Shown here: piece after piece, positions 20,901 through 32,800 of the stretch
How positions within the stretch are numbered: the stretch's first letter is position 1
Layout: every line of letters begins with the position of its first letter
Source of the DNA: Lepidostoma basale
Lineage: Eukaryota; Arthropoda; Insecta; Trichoptera; Lepidostomatidae
Assembly (NCBI GenBank): GCA_022606425.2
Contig: JAHDVF020000450.1
Span: forward strand, 62,001-126,000
Reading direction: 5' to 3'
DNA: 64,000 bases
The notes under the pieces: model-generated
The model's input: only the letters and a program-made list of their open reading frames with translations
The model's database searches: none
Told to the model about the DNA's origin: nothing
Made by a program: the position numbers and the translations under genes

Positions 20901-21498
20901 CAGTGGCGGTACGTCCATACAAGCCTAGAAGCCGGGCTTGCCTTAAAAAAATCTATATTAAAACAATGTTTTTGCGCGTCTGAGGAGTCTACGAATAAAA
21001 TATTATTTTGAATTTCACGCGAGGGCATTAATGCGATTCAATTCGTTGAGTTGGAAATGACTCCTCCGACATGCGCAGAAATGACCTACGTGTATGTTTT
21101 GTTTCACTCATAAGTACCGTAGGTGAGACGCCCGTGAAATCGCCGACGTCCACGTGTTTTGTTTCATGTTTTCGATGGGCTTCATATTGGGCTTGCAAAA
21201 TGTAAAAGGGTCCTTGTCGCACTTATGTATTTTTGGCTTGTAATCATATAGATATATCATACATATATACCAGAAGACATCTACATTTTTTGTATGGATT
21301 TGAAGCCGGGCTTTATCACTCTGAAGTATGTTACTATTCGAAGTGTCACGAACTTCATTTCTATTGTCAGAATGTTATCTGTCATTTACGTTACGTGCAG
21401 AAATGTTATGAAAAGAACGATTATGTAATTTCTTTACGAATATTTATTTATAATTCCTTGGCTTGCACTGGCTGACCCTAGGCTGAGGCACGCCACTG
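20901..21498. mobile_element. hAT-type MITE with exact 8-bp duplication
   Basis: The 598-bp element starts CAGTGGCGGTAC and ends GGCACGCCACTG. The 8-bp target duplication ATTCACAG lies at 20893-20900 and 21499-21506. CAGTG-type ends and 8-bp duplications are hAT hallmarks. It is non-coding and related to the nested elements at 52523-54587. Confidence 0.92.
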
Positions 21499-21619
21499 AT
21501 TCACAGGTCATATTCTGTACATAATGGCATATATGGGCCTTTCAAATATGAAAAGAATTTTGTTAGTACTTTATAAATAGCTTATTTTATTTCATTTCAA
21601 CATCGACCCGTCCTTATTG

Positions 21620-22075
21620 GATGACCCTATATATTCCCTGGTAAGGAGTCTGGAATATAGTTCCATTATTTGGTCACCGCCTGGGATCCGATATTCACTG
21701 ATGGTGGAGCGAGTGCAGAAAAAAAATCTGCGCTTTCTTTACCTCAGGACGGTTATTACCCGTGGCTCTTTCCGACTGAATTCTTGCTAGGTATGCTAAG
21801 CTACCAATCATTGGAGAGAAGGAGGAATATCTACTTGGGAGTCTTCTTCTTTTAGCTGATTGGCGGCCGTATACAAAACTCGAATGTCCTGTGGACCTTC
21901 GTCAAAGACAGCACAGATTGTTTTATTTGCCGCGCTGCAGAACCAACCTGCCAATGGTTATGCCTGTGGGTAGGGCAATCTTATTGCTTAATCGGGTCGC
22001 CTCGGAGGTCGACATATTTCGTGATAGTATGAGTTGCCTCAGAGATGCAATATCAATGATCCCTGGTTCAGTTTT
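21620..22075 (+). mobile_element. LINE B-prime fragment
   Basis: Collinear with 17112-17585: WSPPGIRYSLMVERVQ-like, GMLSYQSLERRRNIYLGV, then RTNLPMVMPVGRAILLLNRV. Frames are broken. Confidence 0.65.
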
Positions 22076-22079
22076 CTAC

Positions 22080-22220
22080 CACACATCGTTTTCCCGTGCA
22101 TACTTCTCAGTGATCTCATTTCAATGGCACTTATCCTACTTACATTCGTCTTTTGCCAGCTCCGAGCTTCACTTTCATACATAAGGGTTGACACTAGAAC
22201 ACCATTGTGTACTGCCAATT
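22080..22220 (-). mobile_element. LINE A-type fragment
   Basis: The reverse complement covers the VLVSTLMYESEARSWQKT region of a LINE A relative. About 140 bp. Confidence 0.55.
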
Positions 22221-22319
22221 TATTTTTATTATGTGTTTCGGAAAGTTCGGTCTATTTTTTTGTATGAAAATCGCATTTATTTGTAAGGTAAAATAAAAAA
22301 ACACATCAATCTAAATATT

Positions 22320-23240
22320 GTCTATTCTTAGCCACTACTTTCTGGTAATAGATGAATCCATCCTTCAAAGGCATGCCTCATGGATCTGAACGAGTGGTAG
22401 ACCGATGGTGCCGCGTCTGGTGAATAAGGCGGGTGAGGTATAATCTCCCAACCCACATTCTGTATGTAGTTGTAGACCGCGATTGCGATATGAGGTAGAG
22501 GTAGAGGTAGACGGTAAAGGCTGGAGAGTGCGGCATAATGACGAGCTGTACCATATTTACACAGGTCAGACTGAATAGACTGAGATGGGCCGGTCACGTG
22601 CAGAGGATGCCGTCATCGCGAACCCCAAAAAGATTGCTGGAGTGGCACCCAGGTGGTAGAAGACCAATTGGACGACCAAGGCTGCGATGGGAGGATGAAG
22701 TTGGGAGAGATGGAGCAAGATTGTTAAGAGTGTCAGACTGGAGGGTCGAAGCGGAGGGCAGGAGGAGTTGGAGGCGAAGAATACTGAAGGCCAAGGCTCG
22801 ATATGGGCTGTAGGGCCATCGAAGAAGAAGGTAGAGTATTATCGTGTTGAAGAATCAGCTTGTTGTGCCTGTTGCCCCATTCAGGTCGTTAATCAGCCAG
22901 TGCCTGCTTTAATCGCATTACTTGTTGTCGGTAATACTTCCCTCGAGACAGTTTCATCCGGTTTGATGAGTTCATTTTTCAGTCAAACTTTTTCAATCTT
23001 CCAGGGCGATCTTTGCCGTCAATGCTAAAATCACCAGCTTTGAAGCGTCTATACCATTCTCTGCATGATTTATCCGATGGGGCGTGATCTTCGTAAACTT
23101 CCACAAGCATTTTAAGCACCTCAGCTGCACTCTTCTTCCAATTAAAACTGAACAGCAGAACTTCCCGCAAATGCTTCTTATTTACCACAAAAGTCGACAT
23201 TTTAACCCTTATAGTCCGGCTGGCTACAATAGTCCGCATC
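22320..23240 (-). pseudogene. mariner relic split by an RTE fragment
   Basis: The minus strand gives the mariner N-terminus VNKKHLREVLLFSFNWKKSA and CREWYRRFKAGDFSIDGKDR at 22979-23210, then broken KPDETVSREVLPTTSNAIK, then, left of the insertion, GWEIIPHPPYSPDAAP at 22390-22460. The first and second catalytic regions are lost or unreadable. Insertion 22500-22845 separates the halves. Confidence 0.75.
22500..22845 (+). mobile_element. RTE-type LINE 3' fragment inserted in mariner relic
   Basis: RLNRLRWAGHVQRMPSSRTP, GRRPIGRPRLRWEDEVGRD and SWRRRILKAKARYGL form an RTE-type C-terminus, open from 22538 to 22813. No tail was recognised. Confidence 0.65.
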
Positions 23241-24000
23241 CTGTAAATTTACTACGATGGATCAAAAGTAAAAATGTGTATTATATACTATTATGTATTC
23301 TCTGCGATTTAGAGTTAAACTTTCATCCTTTTTGTACAAAGACTTAATTTTATTTTATTTTCTTGTAATGCGTGTCCCATACGGATCAAGGCTCGCCGCC
23401 AATCATCACACACACACAATTGCGTAACCGCTGAGCTACGAAGTGATGGTTTCTCGTATTGTGTCGGAATCTTTGATTTGAATGTGTGTTTGATTTGAAT
23501 TTGAATGTTTTTGTGTGTTTGAAGGGTGACTCTTGTATCATTACATCAGTTATCAACAGCACGATGTTTTGGCTTCATTTACAAAGAACATTTTGAATAG
23601 TAATATATTTTTATTTGTTTTCTTAAACTCAAAATGGACCAAGAAAGTCCTATTATCTTTATAAAATAAAAAATGTAAAACATTTGACTACAAAATACAA
23701 TTTATTTGATATTTTTATGTATTTTGCGTGAAGAGTAATTTAATTGTTTACAAGAGCTTCAAGTTTCAAATTCTCGCCGGCCTTTAAGGGTTAAGGAGCG
23801 ATAAAACAAATGTTGTTGTGAGAATGGCAAACATTACTGAACTTAATTGACAGATACTCAGGCTAACTAAAAGAAAATTGCCACCAGATTTGAAGACTTG
23901 AAGGAGCCAGAGGCCTCTGTTGTAAAACGGATGGTACTTTACGAAACACCTAATATATTACAAATCTTATCATAAATACATATGCTTTTTGGGATTTTGG
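23241..24000. other. No recognised feature apart from a short (AC)n
   Basis: AT-rich. 23408-23419 is a short (CA)n run. No coding region or dispersed repeat was identified. Confidence 0.35.
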
Positions 24001-24065
24001 GGAAATCTGTATAACTCATCTTTCTGGACTGACGTTTCGTAGATCGTTGCAGTCTCCATTTTCAT
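24000..24065 (-). repeat. Hammerhead-like motif repeat (type 3)
   Basis: The minus strand reads AAAATGGAGACTGCAACGAT, CTACGAAACGTCAG, then CCAGAAAGATGAGTTATAC. The same module is at 26312-26380 and 55955-56020, where it has the fuller CTGAAGATGGAG...CCGAAACGTCGG form. Confidence 0.45.
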
Positions 24066-24069
24066 GGTT

Positions 24070-24530
24070 GGTAACTAACTAACCATCACGCCGTCTCCCT
24101 GAAGGGGCAGGCAGAAAGAATGGACTGCCACACTTTTCTTTCCTGACATATTTCTCTCGCTTCCTCAACATTCATACATCGTATCATGCACGCGTGTCCA
24201 TTTCTCTGACTCCTCACATGGCTGACATTCAATATTTGATTTATTTGATCGTGCCACGTTTTCCTCCGTCTTCCTCTATTTCTGGTTCCATTTACATCAT
24301 TAACATTCTTTCCATATGTCCAAACCATCTTAATGATCCTTTCATTATTTTGTTCATGACACCATCATTCGCACCGCATTCACTTCTTATATTTTCATTT
24401 GACACTCTATCATACACAGAGTATCGTCTAAGAGATCTCATTTCTACTGCATTTATTCTACTTTCATCCTTCTTTTGCTAGTTCCATGCTTCGCTTCCAT
24501 ACATAAGGGTCGGTCGAAGAACACCATCAG
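24070..24530 (-). mobile_element. LINE A fragment with tail
   Basis: GTAACTAACTAACCATCACG is the minus-strand 3' end. The reverse complement then gives the [18 protein letters not shown] and [20 protein letters not shown] blocks and the SEAWN region. 5'-truncated near 24530. Confidence 0.75.
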
Positions 24531-24629
24531 GGTTGGTTATTTCATTAATTATTCAAAAAGAAATAAATCCAGCTCCTAAGATACGACGTAACATTGAGGG
24601 ATTTTTCTGCCAACTGCTATGACAATAAA

Positions 24630-25235
24630 TTATATTTTATGCGTAAAAACTCAAATGGAAACCAATAATTTTATGAAAGTAATAAAGAACTGCTACCTAA
24701 ATACAACCAAGACCAATATAATGACGAATCTGATCCTCGTTGGTGCTATAGAGGCTGACAATCAGCTAATAGAAGAAGTCAAAGAATACAAGTATCTCGG
24801 CCACAACATCTTACTTTCCGGAGATAATCAGACTGCTGAACTTCAGAGGAGAATCGGTCATGGGTGGGAAGTCAACCATAAGGAGACTCCGTGTAGCACA
24901 GAGGAAACACGAAAGAGCCATGATAAGAAATACGGATAAAGATCTCAGATCGGATAAGAAATACTGAAATACGTAGAAGGTCTGGAGTAACAGATGTCGT
25001 TGCAAGGGTAGCGAAGCTTAAATGGTCATTTGCGGGACATGTTGCCAGATTGGTAGACGATAGATGGACCAGAAGGGTGGTAGAGTGGAGACCCCACGAA
25101 GACAAACGAAACAGAGGGAGACCCCCCACACGATGGTCCGATTACATTAGAAGCATAAGGCACAAGACAGGGATACGTGGAGAAGTATGGGGGAGGCCTA
25201 TGTCCAGCAGTCGACGACAACAGCTGTCTAAATAA
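24630..25235 (+). mobile_element. RTE D fragment with (TAAG)n tail
   Basis: NCYLNTTKTNIMTNLI, EVKEYKYLGHNILLSGDNQT (post-RT region), and after frameshifts WTRRVVEWRPHEDKRNRGRP. It ends in TAAGTAAGTAAGTAATAAA. Confidence 0.75.
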
Positions 25236-25860
25236 GTAAGTAAGTAATAAAGAACATTACCCACAGTTATATACTCGATCATAAAATCAGACTCGGAAAA
25301 GAGAATCAAACTGCAGAGCTACCTCGAAGAGTGGGACTGGGTTGGGCCGCCTTTGGTAAACTGAGACATGTCTTTGAAAATGTTGAAATACCGGTTTGTC
25401 TCAAAAGAAAGGTCTACGATATGTGTATACTGCCCATGATGACATACGGACTAGAGACGACAACTCTTACAGCAAAAAGTGTCCACAGGCTCAAGTGTAC
25501 ACAGAGGTCCATGGAAAGACAGATACTTGGTGTGAGCTTGCATGACCGCATAAGAAATGAAGAAATCAGACGCCGCACCAGGGTTGCTGACGTCATGGAC
25601 CGAGTGGCAAAATTGAAATGGCAATGGGCTGGACACTTGGCTAGACAGGGTGGCAACAGATGGGCACCCAGGATACTCAGTTGGAGACCATGGGAAAATA
25701 GACGAAGTGTCGGAAGGCCACCGATGAGATGGACCAATGATATTATCAAAAGGGTTGGAAAATCTTGGATACAAAAGGGGCAGGATAGAGACGAGTGGAA
25801 GAAATTGGAAGAGGCCTATATCCAGCAGTGGAGGGAAGAAGGCTAGCAAAGACGACCTTC
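25236..25860 (+). mobile_element. RTE D fragment, long open C-terminus
   Basis: The 171-residue frame (25331-25846) includes [60 protein letters not shown] and [20 protein letters not shown]. It is the post-RT C-terminal region of an RTE-clade LINE. The frame is intact, but the element is 5'-truncated and lacks endonuclease and RT domains. Confidence 0.8.
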
Positions 25861-26049
25861 AGTTATAAAAATCACCAGACATGTAACCAAAACCTTAATA
25901 ATTATCAAACAGGAACTTTCATCTGAGTTAGCAGATTTTATTGCGGTTCAAAAACAGCGATTTCGGTCTGTTACACGCCATATTTTTGTTTGACACATAT
26001 ATATTTGAGTATTTTTTTCTCTTTCTTTCTTTCCATCACGCATTTTTAA

Positions 26050-26420
26050 ACACCCTGATGATGATGATGATGATTTATATAGCGCCATTTTTGTGAGAGA
26101 TTCACTTCAAGGGCGCTCAACGTCCGGAAAGCTTCTCTTAAAAAAGAAAAGTTTTAAGAGAGCTTCTGAACACTCCTTCGTCGTCTTGATTGCGGATATT
26201 GTAGGGCAGCCTGTTCCACGCTGTCGGTCCCGCGATGCCAAAAGCGCGATCTGCGAAGTTTGAAGCTTCTTGGCGCCGCGGGACGAGAAGTTTGTGTCTT
26301 GCTTCTTCCTTCGAGGTTCCTGAAGATGGAGACTGTAATGATCTCCGAAATGTCGGACCAGAAAGATGAGTTACACGAATTTTCCCAACATCCCAAAAAA
26401 CATGTTGCTCTACCAACCGT
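26050..26420 (-). mobile_element. L2-like LINE 3' end, second subfamily
   Basis: The minus strand encodes SNFADRAFGIAGPTAWNRLP and SSLKTFLF, then the GCGCCCTTGAAGTGAATCTC end block and a (ATC)n tail at 26053-26075. At 26312-26380 it overlaps a hammerhead-like type 3 module. Confidence 0.75.
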
Positions 26421-26519
26421 TAAAATCTACGCAATTATCTTATTAAAGATCTTTCAATATATTTAAACTTAAGCCATTTCTAATGAGATATAAATTCATA
26501 CAAATATAATTTTCACGTA

Positions 26520-26887
26520 TTATCTATCAGACTGTTGGTTAATCACATCGCCCTCTAAAAACTCATAAACCGTTTTGGCGAGATTCTTATATTTCAAAGC
26601 GTGATTGCTCTCGGGATCACTCAGGACGACCGGCTGGCCGATGGCCGTGGACTCGGATACCTTGTGATGCAGGGCAAAGCTCTCAAGAACGGGGATCTCC
26701 AGCTGTTTGGCGAGATTTTCCGTGTTTTCGCCGAATATGTGATTCACGGCACCGCAGCTCGTGCATCTAGAATACGCCATATTTTCTACAATACCGAAAA
26801 TGGGGATGTTGAGTTTTTCTAGCATCGTGCCTCCGCGCCGGGACACCTGGATCGCGGCAAGCTGTGGGGTTGTCACGATAATGGCCC
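26520..26887 (-). CDS. NUBPL: NUBPL exon 5 (CxxC, C-terminus)
   Basis: The acceptor TTTTCCCAG precedes GGGCCATTATC, completing the Gly codon split with exon 4. It encodes [11 protein letters not shown], the CTSC cluster-binding pair, [16 protein letters not shown] and the C-terminus, ending TAA at 26522-26520. Confidence 0.92.
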
Positions 26888-29800
26888 CTGGGAAAAAAAA
26901 TAATAAATTACATTTCATGTATATGATAGAGTGTCAAATGAAAATATAATAAATGAATACAAAGCTTCTTCTTCTTCTTGACACAGAAATCATGTCTCGT
27001 CGGATGATGAGGTCCAGCTGTCCCTCCATCTCTTAGGCGGTCTTCCAGGTGGGCGGTGTCCGGAGGGCATTTCATTAGCGGCTGTATATGCAAGTCTGTC
27101 ACCATCCATTCGGGCTACATGGTCCCTCCAGTATCTTCTTCTGGATCTACTGAACGATATCTTCTATTTCGCAGGTTTTTCTTATGTCTACGTTGCGGAC
27201 ACGACCTCGGAGGGTTTTTCCAGTAATTGATCTTAGGACCTTCATCTCCGATGTTCTTAGTAGTCCCTTGGTTCGCACAGTGTCAGCCCGCGTCTCTACA
27301 GCGTACGTCATGATAGGTCGCACGCATGTTTTATAGATTCTGATCTTGCTGTCGACACAATGTGCTTGTTCTTCCAGACCAGATACTTCAGGCATCCTGA
27401 CACGGCAGAGGCTTTACTGACTTGTTCACGTACTTCGGTATAAAGGTCATTTTGGCATATACAAAACGGTCACCAAGCCAATATTCACTAATACAGTACC
27501 CCAATCTGGGGCTATGCAGCTTTGAATCACATACAAAAACTTCAAATCCTGTAATATAAGGCTATCCGTTTATCGCTTGGTGCACCTTCATGGACCAGGA
27601 TCACACAACCGCACCTAAAATCGGGAATCGAGGAAAGTAAAGTCAAGATATACAAGGCATGCGTTCGCCCCATCATGACGTATGGAATAGAAGTCAGAGC
27701 CAATACCAATAGAACTAAGAACCTTTTTAGAGTAGTAGAAATGCGAACCCTACGCTCCATCGCAGGCAAAACCCTCAGAGATCGGATCAGAAATGAAATG
27801 ATAAGGCCTGTCTGTGGTGTTGAAGACATAGTAAAATGGGGAAGAAGCAGAAGGCGCCGAGAGACCACGTGGACCGCATGGAGAATACAAGAATTACAAA
27901 TATTGTTAAAGATGAAAACCCAAGCAGCAAGAGATTACCAGGAAGGCCACCAAAGAGATGGAGAGACTGATGGCTGGACATCATCATCCCAAGACAGCCC
28001 ACCGTCACAAACAGGTCATACGACCTAAACTAAGAGGAAGAAGAAGAACTTAATTGTAATAACTAACTAACTAACCATCACGCCATTTCTCCAGAGGGGT
28101 AAGCAGAGAGGATGGACTGCCACACTGTTCTATCCTGACTTAACTCTCACGCATCTTCGTCATTCACACACCGTGACACGCATGCTCGTTCATTGTTCTG
28201 ACTTCGAATATGGCTGCCTTTCAGTGATAAATTTTTGGCCATCCTTTGATTTCCTTGACATCTTTTTCCGTTCACGCTACTTGTTTATATATTTTAAACC
28301 ATTCTTCCCTCTTCCATTCGTTCCATATGGCTAAAGCATCTTAGTGACCCTTTCTTAATTTTATTTATAACGCATTTGTTCGCCTTGCATTCTTTTCAAG
28401 CTTCTTCGTTAGGTATTCTATTATGTATTGATTTTCCGCACATTCTTATTAGTGATCTAATTTCCGCGGCATTTATCCTACTTTCATCTTCCTTCTGCCA
28501 ACTCCAAGCTTCACTAGCGTGCATAAGGGTCGGCACTAGAACCTCATTGTGCACTGCCATCTTTACTTCAGTAGATATATATTTCAATTGTAAGATGTGG
28601 GTGTGTGTGTGTGTGTGTGTTTTTCCTCTTTCTTCATTCTTTGCGAGCCTTCTTCCCTCCACTGCTGGATATAGGCCTCTTCCAATATCCTCCACTCCTC
28701 TCTATCCTGCCCCCTTTGTATCCAAGATTTTCCAAACCTTTTGACAATATCATCAGTCCATCTCATCGGTGGCCTTCCGAAACTTCGCCTATTTGCCCAT
28801 GGTCTCCAACTGAGTATCCTGGGTGCCCATCTGTTGCCACCCTGTCTAGCCAAGTGTCCAGCCCATTGCCATTTCAATTTTGCCACTCGGTCCATGACGT
28901 CAGCAACCCTGGTGCGGCGTCTGATTTTTTCGTTCCTTATGCAGTCACGCAAGCTCACACCAAGTATCTGTCTTTCCATGGACCTCTGTGTACACTTGAG
29001 CCTGTGGACACTTTTTGCTGTAAGAGTTGTCGTCTCTAGTCCGTATGTCATCATGGGCAGTATACACATGTTGTGTACCTTTCTTTTGAGACAAACCGGT
29101 ATTTCATCATTTTCATGTGTTTGTACCCTATGCATTCCCCCATCATTCATCCAAAGAGTTGAAACATTGTACAGTTGTTGTTGGTAATTTTGGCATTTCA
29201 ACTGACAACATTTGGAGCTGGTAAAGTAGGAGCATTGCAACGCATGCCGGGCATTAGCTAGTGAGATAATAAAAAGGAATTACCGCTGATAGGAAGGTTC
29301 TGAGCGAGAGATAGGTGTGTGTCGCCCGTCCCGGGCGGGGTGTCCACCACGAGACAGTCGAGGGGGCCCCACGCCACCTGCCGCGTTAGCCGCTCCAGGG
29401 CCTGCATGACCATCAGCCCGCGCCACACCACCGCGCCCTCGCCTGACACCAGGAGACCCATCGACATGCTAAACAGAAAAATTCTACGTAGATACACTAC
29501 ATTTAAGAAATAACACTACATTCGAGAAATCACACTACATTCAAGAAATAACAATTCATTCAAGAAATAACACTACATTCAATAAATCACACTACATTCG
29601 AGAAACTACACTACATTCGAGAAATAACACTACATTTGTAGGTTATTGACCTCGCAGGCAAAGTACAAAATGCATGACCCACATAAATGGACATAATGGA
29701 CTTCGACTGCTGTACCAGCATATTTCATGATGAAATATATTGAACAAATAACCGAAAACACCTGACTTTGCACCTACAAATCACAATAATGAAATATGTT

Positions 29801-32800
29801 GAATGGCCAAAAGTGATGAATCAGGGCCCGGATTCATTCACACAGGTCACTAGAGCAGAGCATCGTATGCAAAGGGAAGCAAAGCATATAAAAGCGGTAC
29901 ATCCGACCACCCGATACGTCATTCCTTCTTGCGACTTCTAACCGACACGAGTCTACGCTGTCAAGTCTAAGTACAAAGAACCTCCGACTCTCCCACCGAG
30001 CTACGCTACTATCTATACTGCTACGCCACGTAACTTCCGACGAGTCTTCGCTCCAGCTGACCGAGGCTACTGCCCAGCGTGTCATCATCCTCTACTGCTC
30101 ACCGCCCGGACTCCGCCCCCGCTGCTATTCACGTCCAAGCGCACGCTCCATTACGAGTACATAATACTGTTAACGTATGATTACTTGTGATCTGCAATAA
30201 ACGCTGAAACTTCCACTGCTTTTAAGTCTCACCACATCCCCCAAACATTCAAGAAATAACACTACATTTAAGCTCACTTTGGGTTGTGGATTCAAATTTA
30301 AATAAATAGGATACTAAAAGGTGGCCGTGTTCGAAGTCAGAACAATCAACGAGCGTGCGTGTCACGCTGTATGAATGTAGCTGAGGCGCTAGTTATTTCG
30401 GAAAAGAGCAATGTGGTGGTCCGTTCTCTCTGCCTACCCCACCGGAGAATCGGCGAGATTAATCAAATAAGTATCAAATATGAATGTAGCGTCTGTTTTC
30501 TACACGTATATCAATAACTCCACGACGACATCCTTGGCAGAGTGGTAAAAACTACGACATACATATTCAAGGCGCGAGCGAACCAAGTTTACAAATAGAA
30601 CTTTAAGGGAAGTGGTATAATTATTAGATAAGAAATATTACCATTTAATCCCGTAATTTAAAAGGGGCTCCATCAGTTGGTCATCGTTGAGCATGGGTTC
30701 CCCGCTGATGTTCATCATGAGGGGGACGGAGGGGCCAAAAACATCAGCATCCAAGAGTCCAATTTCTTTATTCGGATCCACAACTTTCATGGCACAAGCG
30801 AGGTTCACTACAATTAATAGGTATTTTGGTTAATTATAATATAATTGTTGTTCTATAACTCAAAATCATCACAGCCAATAGAAATCGGGAAGCGGATTAT
30901 ACGGGACACTAGTCATTTAAAAAATATTTTATAAAAACAAAAGTATTTCACAATAGTACTTATAACAAACAAACAAACCATCACGCCGTTTCTCCGCAGG
31001 GGTAGGCAGAGAGAATTGACCGCCACACTACTCTATCCTGGCAAACCTCTCTAGCTTCCTCCACATTCATACAACGAGTCATACACGCACGTCGATTCCT
31101 CCGACTTCTAACATGACCAACCTTTAAAATTTGATTAATTTGGTCAAGCCATGTTTTCCTCGGTCTGACTCGACTTCGTATCCCATTTACATCATTAACG
31201 TATACTTTCTCCATCCATGCGTTCCATATGTCCCAACCAACGCAGCGATCCTTTCATAATTTTGTTCATAATACCTTCTTCCGCTCTACATTTATTTCTT
31301 ATATCAGCATTTGAGATTCTGTCGTATATCGTTCTACCACACATACGTCTTAGGGACCTCATCTCTACCGCATTTATTCTACTCTCATCCTTCTTCTGCC
31401 AGTTCCATGCTTCGCTTCCATACATTAGGGTTGGGACCAGAACTCCATTTTGAACGGCCGTTTTCGCTTTCATTGATAAATTCTTGTTTCCAATAACCAT
31501 TTTTAAAGCTCCATTCACTTTGTTACCTGCACCAACCCTTCTTTCGACGTCACTATCCGTTCGGCCATCTGCTGTGAACCATCACCTTTGACTTTCCGAC
31601 ATTCATCATTAAATCATTTGACTTGCATACCTCATACATTCTCGACACCAAGACTTGTAATTCGTCCGCACTATCCGCAACGAGAACGGCATCATAGTAC
31701 TTATAATGCAAACAAAAATTCAAATCTGTCACAATGACATTGGGCGTTTAGTTCACATTTGCGCCACCGCCAACATACGTTTGTGGCTCTATAGTCGTGT
31801 CATAAAGTTTCAGGTTTGCAATAAAGCACCCGCAGCCTAGTTCATACTCATAAAACATTGTCGTTAATTTTATTTTACTGTGAAAAAGTGTATTTAATAA
31901 TGGATAAACGCAAACGAGCCGTACTTTCAATTGAACAATAACTCTAAATAATTCAAAAGTTTGAAAATATTGCAACCGTTAAATATTTATTGAATCAATA
32001 TAATGTTGGTGATCAAACTGTACGGGACATCATTAATAAAAAGAGAAAAATGATATCTCAATAGAGACGAAGATGCAAATTGGAAACAGAATATGGAGGT
32101 CGAGGCGTTTTCAGGACTTATGACCTGTCAATGGTTGGGTTAAGCGCACGCTTTATGTAATACAACATTCCCCATTCCGCCCTTCTTACGACCACCAGGT
32201 CTGCCAAATTTTTGGAAGATGTATATAAGCTACAATGTCACACCACGCTTCACATTTTTTAGGAGCAGACTCAAAAGTGGTACTGTGATATGGAGTCCTC
32301 ACGAGGCGAGATATTCCATTAACCCTTAACGTACCGTGTTCAAAACAAAACGCTTGCTCCCATGTGGTAAGTTCAGTTTACCGCTAACTTTATCTAAATA
32401 TCAAGCATATGACTAGATGAATCAAAATTTAATTTATGTCATCTTGTAGGGAATTTCATTAGGAATAGATCGATATCTATAACATACATGAATTATTTGA
32501 AAAACATATCATTATTAATTTTTTTCTGGAACCATGCGATTTCTGATATGTAATGCGTCATAGCATACGAATGACTGGACACGCAGGTAAAGACAAGCGC
32601 CGCGCGGCGGCCGGTGCGGCTAGACTTTACGAGATTTTACGTATGATAAAGGCACCTAGGCAAAATGTATAGTACGTTCAAGACAACGAGTACGTATTAA
32701 TATTTGTCCCTTTTGGTAAAGTGTTAATATTTTCACAGTTCTGATATTATTAAGTTGCGTCCTGCGTTTCCGTCTACAGTCGGTATTATTACGTACATAT

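Noticed and set aside
25331..25846. 171-residue open frame as a host gene
   Set aside because: A near-identical inverted copy exists at 28625-29115 and the motifs are those of RTE-clade LINE C-termini.
29319..29513. Plus-strand frame of 64 codons
   Set aside because: It is antisense to NUBPL exon 4, which has Walker B and matching splice sites.
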